Assembly (NCBI GenBank): GCA_015179125.1
Contig: WHVA01000133.1
Location: 124,001 to 188,000, forward strand
From: Gautieria morchelliformis
Lineage: Eukaryota; Basidiomycota; Agaricomycetes; Gomphales; Gomphaceae
Reading direction: 5' to 3'
DNA length: 64,000 bases
Shown: positions 56,573 through 64,000 of the stretch, piece by piece
How the letters are laid out: each line of letters opens with the position of its first letter
Position numbering within the stretch: the stretch's first letter is position 1
Notes under the pieces: generated by a model
The model's database searches: none
The model's input: the letters and a program-made list of their open reading frames with translations, nothing else
Told to the model about the DNA's origin: nothing
Position numbers and translations under genes: made by a program

Positions 56573-57311
56573 TCTACCTGGCGTGATGGTTCATCACTGG
56601 CCCCATCATCAACCCCTTTAGGTGTTTGTATGGCCGGGATCCATTCGCGGGACGTCCTACACGTAGATCGTGTGGGATCAACCCAGCAGATGAAGAGTCC
56701 CTGCAGGGTAGTGTGTAGGCAGGTCTCAAGGCGTGTTTTTGGACATAGGTACCTTTGCCCTCTATCTATCCAACCCTGACTCCAGACAGCCTCTTTCCTA
56801 TTCGCTGATATCATACCAGCATTCAATATAAGTAGTTTACATTCACATGTATATTCCCCAGTTCAATTATCATACGTCTATCTTGTGCAAAAACCTGACC
56901 TCACTGTGACCATCGTCTTGAGCCCTCCCTCCTCTATAGACCACCATCTTCGACTAGAGGAGGACTTAAGCACCATTGGTGAGTTTTTGTACTTCGCCTT
57001 CACTACCTTAGCCTTCATACTATTATCGGTGCTGTCGGTGAAGGGCTCCAAAGGAGCACCTTTCACTGGCGAAAGGATTCTCACTACTAGACAACCTTTC
57101 CGTGAGGGCTTGTACATTACATCGTCAAGTATCATGGGCTACTTCCCTATGACTGTAGATAGGGTGAGCTCCATTTGGGAAGCCCTCTTACCTTCTGAAC
57201 ATTTATTAGTTCATCTTATTCGCCGAACGGCACACTTCATTGCATAACCCATTTGGTCATTCACTGTGTTCACCAATACATGATATTAACACCTGAAAAC
57301 CAATCTTGACA
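56573..57311 (+). repeat. LTR3 fragment, 5'-truncated by GypA copy 1
   Basis: Starts tctacctggcgtgatggttcatc, equivalent to the middle of LTR3 (about 11475), and ends ccaatcttgaca at 57311. The missing left third is not found on the other side of GypA copy 1. Confidence 0.8.
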
Positions 57312-57419
57312 ATGTGGTCCTCAATGAACCGGGGTGCCAAGAACGCCATGGTAATGCTGTAATATGTCCGGATGTACATGTTCAAAATCATCCACTGCCA
57401 TACCATAAACAGCTTCATT

Positions 57420-58535
57420 GACAAACCACAGGTCCTGTGTAGCTTCGGTATAGGCCAATGTTAAGTGTTTAAAAATGAAGCACATACCAGTGGGCTTTTG
57501 TTGCCATGACTAGACAGTGGGTGTAAGTTCAAATCTTGCACAAATGCATCACAATCCACATTAATGAGGTCCAAGAATAAGTGCTGCAGCAGCCAGATAT
57601 GGTGAGTATTACCGCGGTCTAACCAATATATTCTTTCTAATCGCATGAAAAAACCTTGCCATTGCCAAACGAATTGCTTTGCAACTTCAACCCAGAGGCT
57701 TTCTATATGGCTGATATAGGTAGATCTAATTCCTGCATCAAATAAAGTAATACTAGAATTAAACACAGTACTTATGACCCCCACAAGGAGCTACGCCCGA
57801 CACCTTTATGCATTATCATCCAGACCGCCACATGAACATTTCCACCCCCTCGATCACCACAAACATGTGAAGGGCATCCAAATTTCTGAATGCTGTCCAA
57901 AAACAGCTCAAGAACAGTTGTAGCATGGTTATTTGTGCTTTCCTGAAGGCCAGTAACATGCAAATTGAATGTAAATTTGTGTTTCCAAATGAATAGTGCA
58001 CTTACAACATGATCGTGACCATCGATCATTCCATGGATCACAAATCCTCATTATATGAGTTTGTGATGGCTGTCAATGTGTATAATAGAGGCGCTGAATG
58101 ACGAGAAACATATTTATGATGTAGAATAGCATCTTGGTGTCTTAGTACGTGGCCTAAACAGTCAATACACTTAAATGAATTTTGCACATGGTGCCGCTGT
58201 ATTTTCAGGCTATGATGTCGAAGGAACCCAGTTGCATAAACCCCATTTCCCATAGCTTGTAAATAAGCATGTTTTGGTGAATCCCCAAGACTGAAGCAAG
58301 TTGACTGCGACTGAGATGACAGTTGGCTGAAACAGCCTGTTGAAGCCAGGTGAGGTTGATTTTTTTTTTTGGTCGTCCAACCAGCCCAGTATGAGGCGCT
58401 GTGACTATACCTGCTTGTGGCACTGCAAAGTATTCCTATCACATAAGGAAGTTTATGAGTATTGCAGTAGAGAGCAATACTATTCAAATCAATATGAAAA
58501 CTTACTCCTTTTCTGGGGCTTTGAAAGCAGCTCAC
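57420..58535 (-). pseudogene. Integrase-core-domain protein, decayed
   Basis: Minus strand. An HTH-like start (LTWLQQAVSANCHLSRSQLA, SVLGIHQNMLIYKLWEMGF) is followed by LKIQRHHVQNSFKCIDCLGH. The DDE integrase core can be read across frames: HIDSHHKLI, two stops, GFVIHGMIDGHDHVV, ELFLDSIQKFGCPSHVCGDR (second Asp), a short intron at about 57770-57725, then STYISHIESLWVEV (the Glu) and HHIWLLQHLFLDLINVDCDA. This is the agaricomycete 'integrase core domain' family. The TAA-TGA pair and frame shifts make this copy dead. Confidence 0.75.
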
Positions 58536-58649
58536 AGAGCTACTAACACTTTTCCCAGAACATTAGTACCATCCTCAAGCCAATCTGTTGGAATATCCTC
58601 AGCCAACAATCCAATATATAATGGGAAATTTTGATTTTGAGGATGATCT
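58536..58649. other. Short spacer before GypA copy 2
   Basis: Left flank of the copy 2 5' LTR. The five bases before the LTR are GATCT; the matching right duplication would lie beyond the window. Confidence 0.5.
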
Positions 58650-59127
58650 TGTCAGGGGACACCCTGTTTTCCATTTCCAGTTCTGACACCACACCCAGTT
58701 CCGACTCCGCTTCCGGTTCCGATTCCATCTCCGCCTCCACTTTCGGAAATGATTCCGCTCCTGGGAGAACTTCCACCAGTTCTGTTTGCCTTGCCAGTTC
58801 CACTCCAATTTCCGACTTCCACTCTCGGAACAGTGTCGGAAATCAAGCGACTCACGTAATGGGTGGCATCAAGGGTCGATCAAGGGTCAGGGAGGTCAGG
58901 GGGATGCAGGGATGATGGCAGGTGCCAAGTGTTGTCCCTTGCTGCGCAGTGTAGTATAATACAGGCTCGCTGACATTGGGGGTCCTTAGACCTTTCTCTT
59001 TGGATTTCCCCTTGTCAGGTGAGAATCCCCTCTCTTGTATACTCTGTTCATTTATACATTCTTTGGATTTCCCCTTGTCAGTTGTGTGGTAGTGTGATCT
59101 CCACAACTAGCCAGGGTTGCCCTTACA
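58650..59127 (+). repeat. GypA copy 2 5' LTR (478 bp)
   Basis: TGTCAGGGGACACCC .. GGGTTGCCCTTACA. Its U3 lacks 12 bp of the GGAA/TTCC array compared with copy 1. Confidence 0.93.
58955..58997 (+). promoter_or_regulatory. GypA copy 2 TATA box and predicted RNA start
   Basis: TATAATA at 58955-58961. The RNA-start decamer at 58988-58997 reads AGACCTTTCT, one base off the family sequence AGACTTTTCT that is kept in the solo LTR and in copy 1. Confidence 0.65.
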
Positions 59128-59129
59128 GC

Positions 59130-59139
59130 AGAAAAGTCT
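59130..59139 (+). other. GypA copy 2 self-priming primer-binding site
   Basis: AGAAAAGTCT two bases after the LTR, as in copy 1. It would pair with the family RNA start, with one mismatch to this copy's own mutated LTR. Confidence 0.65.
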
Positions 59140-59745
59140 CTTCCCTAGAGGACCGGCGGTCGTACTGCGTGTTGCATTCGCCATAGGTGCGTTCGGAATC
59201 GGAGACAGCGACTCGGAGATCACAACCTCTTCCGCGCACACGGCATACGACAATCCCTCTTCTTACGTCGAGCTCCCAACCCCGGAAATCCCGTCCCATA
59301 TTTCTCCTTCTGACATGGATCCGGACGATCGTCTTCGGAATATGGAGGAGGAATTGACACGGAACCGGATGAAGACCGACGCGATTGAAACAGCCTTGCA
59401 AACGATTTTGGCTAAGTTAGATATTCCACAAAATGGTGGAAATGCAATGTTGGATGAGCCGGATTTCGGAAAAGTGGAACTAGCGGAAGAGAGGATGTCT
59501 GCGAAGTTGGCAAAGGTCAAACCCGCAACTCCGGCGGACTTTGACGGAGATCAGGAGAACGGACGCGCATTCTTCAACACATGTAGCATCTACTTCGCAA
59601 TTGTCGGAGACCTCTTTCCGAACGACCAGGCTCGGATTCACTGGGCATTGTCCTTTTTCAAGTCGGACCGCGCAGCCTGTTTTGCAAACAAGGTGATCTG
59701 ACATGAAGCAAAGGGCAAGGGGAACTACTTCCGAGACTGGGACGC

Positions 59746-60208
59746 TGTCAGGGGACACCCTGTTTTCCATTTCCAGTTCCGACTCCATTTCCGACTCCGC
59801 TTCCGATTCCGATTCCATCTCCGCCTCCGCTCTCGGAAATGATTCCGCTTCTGGGAGAACTTCCACCAGTTCTGTTCGCCTTCCCAGTTCCACTCCAATT
59901 TCCGAGTTCCACCCTCGGAACAGTGTCGGAAATCAAGCGACTCGCGTAATAGGTGACATCAAGGGTCGATCAAGGGTCAGGGAGGTGCAGGGTTGATGGC
60001 GGGTGCCAAGCATTGTCCCTGGCTGCGCAGCGTAGTATAATACGGGCTCGCTGACATTGGGGGTCCTTAGACTTTTCTCTTTGGATTTCCCCTTGTCAGG
60101 TGAGAATCCCCTCTCTTGTATGCTCTGTTCATTTATACAGACTTTGGATTTCCCCTTGTCAGTTGTGTGGTAGTGTGATCTCCACAACTAGCCAGGGTTG
60201 CCCTTACA
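59746..60208 (+). mobile_element. Solo LTR1 nested in gag of copy 2
   Basis: 463 bp, TGTCAGG..CCCTTACA, with a perfect 5-bp duplication GACGC (59741-59745 and 60209-60213). Same orientation as its host element. Its U3 array lacks 18 bp relative to copy 1. Confidence 0.95.
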
Positions 60209-60954
60209 GACGCCTTCGAGAAAACATTTTCTGACCAGTTCTGCCCAAAAAATGAGCAGCTAACAGCCCTTACGAAGCTCGATTGGACCAGCTGGTACCA
60301 GGCCAAGGATCCAGTCGATGACTACATCGACCGCTTCCAGGAGCTCAACGACCTTGCGGAGTATGACGACGACAAGACGATCGTCATCAAATTCCGATGA
60401 GGGCTTGATCCGACACTCCAGAACCAAGTTGCGCTGCTTGGGGATGGAGCTCCGGATTTCGATGACCCGGAAGGGTGGTACCAAGCGGCGCGGAGGGTGT
60501 CCCGAAACAGGGAAGCAAATGAGGCCTTCGTGGAGACAAACCGGAACATGACACGCAGTTCCGCTCGTCCTACTCCACCTGTGCCAAAACCCGGAAGTGC
60601 ATTCGTTCCCCCACGGAAAATGTTTCCGACGGTTGCTCCGCCTGCTCCTATTAGGAACCCTAGCCCCCCTCCCTCTAAGAGTGGCCCTGCCCCAATGGAT
60701 GTTGACCGCATGCACGGAAAAGGCCACGGAACCATCACCGGTTTCCGATGCCGACAACCAGGCCACTATGCCCACGAGTGCCCCCAAGCCTTCGACATCT
60801 GGCTTATGACCACGGAGGAGAAACTTGAGCTCCTTCCAGAGTTCCTCGCACTCGCGGACATAAGCGGAGTGCCCACTGCGGAAGGAATTTCCGAAAATGC
60901 GGAACATGGTGCATCGGAAGTGGAAGATGCATCGGATTTTGTGACACGCAGCGG

Positions 60955-63900
60955 GTGAGATGTGTGCCCCTGCTGCCTGTACATAACCGGTTTGCCTGTC
61001 TTGAAGTAGAGAATGAAAAGCCCCCACTCCCCTCACTTCGTACAGACCCACCGGATAAAGTCACACAAAAGCCAAATCCGACACCCCATCCATCTCACAT
61101 CCGCCCTTGGGAGAGACGCCTCCCGAAGCGCTATGTTGTTGCTGCCACCCCGGGCCCCAAGTCACTAGTCATTAAGGTGGAGATCCAGATGACAGATACA
61201 GCGGAAGTCAAATCCGGACCCGCCCTTGTCGATTGCGGGGCCACTGGTCAGTTTATGGACCGGGACTATGCGGAACGGAACCGACTGACTACACGGAAGT
61301 TGCAACGTGCAATCCCGGTGTTCAATGTGGATGGAAGCCCCAACGAGTCAGGGTCCATCACAGAGATAGTAGACACAATTCTCCACTACGACGGACACAC
61401 AGAACGCACTTCCTTTGCAGTCACCAGCCTGGGGAAGCAAGACATCATCCTCGGGTTTACCTGGCTTCAGGAGCACAACCCTGAGATCAATTGGCAGACT
61501 CGGAAGATACTGATGAGTAGATGCCCAGCCAAGTGTCACATGTGCCGGTCGGAAGTGCGGAAGGAGTGCCAGGAGCAGCGGAAGACCGAATGGCTCATAC
61601 AGACATGTCGTTCTGGCCCCCATCCACTGCTTGCAGAAGAAGACTCAGAAGCGGAATTTGAACCGGATCCCATTTCCAATTCCAATTCCAATTCCGACTC
61701 AGACGTCATCTGACTCAGCCTGGAAGAGACTCTGGCGGAGAGGGAGCGCTTGGTGTACGTAAACCTTCCACTGGAAGCGGAACACATCCGCGCCACCGGA
61801 AACATTTCGCAGCGCCTTGCTGAAGCCCCCAAGAAGCATGATAAAGCGGCGGTGGAAATTCCGGAGTACCTGCGGGAGTTCGAGGACGTCTTTCCCAAGG
61901 AGTCATTTGATGCCCTGCCTCCGCGAAAGCTTTGGGACCATGCCATCGAGTTGGAGCCTGGGTCAAAGCCCACCAACTGCAAGGTCTACCTGCTGTCACC
62001 CAAGGAGCAGGTAGAGCTCGATGCATTCCTTGCGGAAAACCTCCGTACAGGGAGGATCCGCCCCTCCAAGTCACCCATGGTATCTCTGGTGTTCTTCATC
62101 AAGAAGAAGGACGGCTCGCTCAGACTTGTGCAGGATTACCAGGCCTTGAATGCGATCACGATCAAGAACTGGTACCCCATTCCACTCATTTCCAAACTGA
62201 TCACACAACTCCGTGGGGCAAGGTACTTCACTAAGCTGGATGTCCACTGGGGCTTCAATCATGTTCGGATCCGGGAGGGGGACGAGTGGAAGGCCGCATT
62301 CCGCACCAACCGAGGACTCTTTGAGTCACAGGTCATGTTCTTTGGCCTCACCAACAGTCCTGCCACATTCCAGACGATGATGAATGACATCTTCCGTGAC
62401 ATGATAGCAGAAGGGGTTGTCTGCGTCTACCTCGATGACATCCTCTGTTGGGTGCATTTATGCTCCTGCACCAAAATCAAGCATAATATATTCAATTTGT
62501 TGTATGGTTTTTTCAATCTCTTCTCACATTGTTCTTGTACCATGCATCCATTTCTCTGATTATTTTCGAAGTTTTCCAGTCACTCCCTACCTCTCCATTT
62601 CATTTTGTTATTTCTACATTCACAAGCGGCTGCACCCAGCGGAGTCTGAAATGACTTCGACGCGCGAGCTATTGGGCACTAAAGGGCCGGGTAGTAGTAC
62701 ATGCACAGTGAGACAGATTTCCCCCTCTCTCAGTGACAACTAAATTCACTGAGAGAGGCAAGTAAATTAGTCTAGTGTTCTTTCGATTTATTGACCTAGA
62801 AATTCTCTGTAGTGAATTAATTTCTAGGTAGTGTATAATATATTTATAGTGACAACTAAATTCACTGAGAGAGTGAATTAATTTCTAGTCTATTCTTTTG
62901 AGCAACAAGTCCATACCTACTGCCTAAAATTCCTGTGCTCTACATCCTCATCTTCACAAAAACAATGTCCGAACATCGGGAAGTCGTGCGGAGAGTGCTG
63001 GAACGGCTCCGGGAGTACAACCTGTCTCAAGCCGGAAAAGTGCGAATTTGAGCGGACACAGATAGAGTATCTTGGGGTGATTGTGTCGGAAGGAAAGGTG
63101 GAAATGGACCCAGTCAAAGCTTCCGGTGTATCAGATTGGCCCGTGCCGCGGAACAAGAAGGAGGTCCAGTCCTTCATTGGGTTTGTCAATTTCTACCGGC
63201 GGTTCATCAAGGACTTCTCCTGCCACGCCTATGCCCTCTTCGACCTCACCAAGAAGGAGGTGGGGTGGCGGTGGGGAGAGCCGGAACAGGCCTCCTTTGA
63301 CAAACTCAAGGAGCTGATCACTTCTGCCATGGTCCTGATCTTTCCTGACGACTCTCGCCCTTATCGAGTCAAGGCGGATTCTTCCGACACAGCTACTGGA
63401 GCGGTCTTGTCGCAACAGTCATCGGAAGATGGTGGGGGTGGCATCCGATTGCCTTTTTCTCTAAAAGCCTTAGTCCGGTCGAGCGGAACTATGAGATCCA
63501 CGACAAGGAGATGCTGGCAATCATCCAAGCGCTGGAGGAGTGGCGACACTTCCTCGAGGGTGCTCTATGCCCATTTGAGATCTGGACAGACCACAAGAAC
63601 CTCGAGTATTTCTGCACATCTAAGAAGTTGAACCGACGACAAGCACGGTGGTCCCTACACCTGTCCCGGTTTGACTTCATGCTCCACCACCGCCCCAGCC
63701 GCACCATGGGCAATCCCGATGCCCTATCCCGCCGTGCGGATCATGGAAGCGGAAGTGGAGACAACGCTGATATGACACTACTCCGCCCAAGTCTCTTTGC
63801 AATCCGTGCCCTCGAAGGAGTGACTGCAGTTGGGGCGGAAGCGGAAATGCTCCGGGACATCCGGAGGCAGTACCGGAATGGAGAGAAGGAGGAGTCGGTG

Positions 63901-64000
63901 GTGAAGGCGGTGGAGGAACTTGGAAAGGGCACTCACGGTCTGTACGGGCAGCGGAATGGTTGGAACGTGATGGGCTGCTCCACTTCAGAGGCAAGGTCTA
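60955..64000 (+). pseudogene. GypA copy 2 Pol, broken
   Basis: The protease frame is intact here (LVDCGATGQFM .. NVDGSPNESGSITEI .. IILGFTWLQEHN), up to TGA at 61711. RT reads from 61750 (VYVNLPLEAEHIRATGNISQ) to VCVYLDDIL, where a 496-bp insertion splits the active-site region. After it, TKTMSEHREVV-like, VNFYRRFIKDFSCHAYALFD, RNase H ([13 protein letters not shown]) and the linker follow with small frame shifts. The window ends before the integrase core. Confidence 0.88.
62446..62941. mobile_element. 496-bp insertion in RT, MITE-like
   Basis: Flanked by an 8-bp duplication ACATCCTC (62438-62445 and 62942-62949). It codes for nothing. It holds hairpins: cctctctcagtga with tcactgagagagg around 62730-62760, and ctagaaattctct with an imperfect partner ending aatttctag around 62800-62830. 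The words gtgacaactaaattcactgagagag and gaattaatttctag each occur twice. Outer ends (TGTTGGGTGC / CCTGTGCTCT) show no clear terminal inverted repeat. The 8-bp duplication would suit hAT-type mobilisation. Confidence 0.75.

Larger units (their letters stand above)
59128..60958 (+). pseudogene. GypA copy 2 Gag, broken
   Basis: Same protein as in copy 1 but with GIGDSDSEI in place of GMGDSDSEI (start codon lost), TGA at 59699-59701 after FANKVI, a solo LTR at 59746-60208 splitting the DWDA codons, TGA at 60398-60400 in KFRRGLD, and a knuckle reading GFRCRQPGHYAHEC (first Cys lost). The final gag stop is at 60956-60958; pol overlaps in the -1 frame. Confidence 0.88.
58650..64000 (+). mobile_element. 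GypA copy 2: damaged chromovirus, continues past the window
   Basis: Plus strand, same family as copy 1 and head to head with it. It has a 5' LTR, gag and pol up to RNase H and the pre-integrase region within the window. Damage: gag start ATG changed to ATC, three CGA-to-TGA stops (59699, 60398, 61711), a nested solo LTR in gag, a 496-bp insertion in RT and small frame shifts near 63025 and 63430. Confidence 0.93.

Noticed and set aside
59117..59127. Gag start at the LTR end (TTG frame MPLQQKSL)
   Set aside because: The codon is TTG and lies in the LTR; copy 1 has a good ATG 27 codons further on.
62446..62941. The RT insertion as an intron
   Set aside because: No GT/AG borders at the joints and an 8-bp target duplication instead.

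Overview
The window reads as nuclear DNA of a filamentous basidiomycete, most likely an agaricomycete. The host genes are broken by many introns of about 50 nt, and the transposons are Ty3/gypsy chromoviruses with a C-terminal chromodomain, a Ty1/copia relic, an agaricomycete-type 'integrase core' relic and a truncated Plavaka/CACTA-like gene. The family assignments come from my reading of spliced translations and remembered families; no database was searched. The order (for example Boletales) cannot be fixed from this sequence.

Layout. 1-1462 is the 3' end of the NTE1 lysophospholipase gene (catalytic patatin domain, + strand, 11 exons including one of 14 nt). From about 2.6 to 38.1 kb lies a repeat graveyard that is strikingly poor in CG dinucleotides. 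It holds many decayed LTRs of one gypsy family (called LTR1 here), a non-autonomous gypsy element with both LTRs and a target-site duplication (3695-7357, called GypB), about 1-kb solo LTRs of a third family (LTR3), mosaic duplicated blocks (D to H, X, Y, Z) and several dead hypothetical genes. From about 38.5 to 50.3 kb is a gene-bearing island: a bHLH transcription factor (40036-41540, +), a long perfect-looking hairpin (43384-43497), an intact 12-exon cytochrome P450 (43787-45891, -), its decayed tandem copy, a hypothetical protein with an internal duplication, and a Plavaka-like gene cut off by a gypsy insertion. From 50329 to the end are two young gypsy copies of the LTR1 family (called GypA) placed head to head: copy 1 (50329-56572, -) is nearly intact with two one-base frameshifts, and copy 2 (58650 to beyond 64000, +) is damaged by CGA-to-TGA nonsense mutations, a nested solo LTR and a 496-bp insertion. 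Between them lie an LTR3 fragment and an integrase-core pseudogene.

Most interesting points. (1) Both gypsy families seem to prime reverse transcription on themselves, as in Tf1: ten bases that start about 33-34 bp downstream of the TATA box in the LTR are exactly complementary to ten bases lying 2 nt after the 5' LTR. (2) The pol frame of GypA runs through the polypurine tract into U3 of its own 3' LTR and would gain a Ser-rich tail; the length variants of that U3 stretch keep the frame. (3) Three GC-AG introns, all with the donor GCATGT, are needed to keep NTE1 and the P450 in frame. (4) A 41-nt-arm hairpin sits between two convergent genes. I saw no tRNA, rRNA or CRISPR array.
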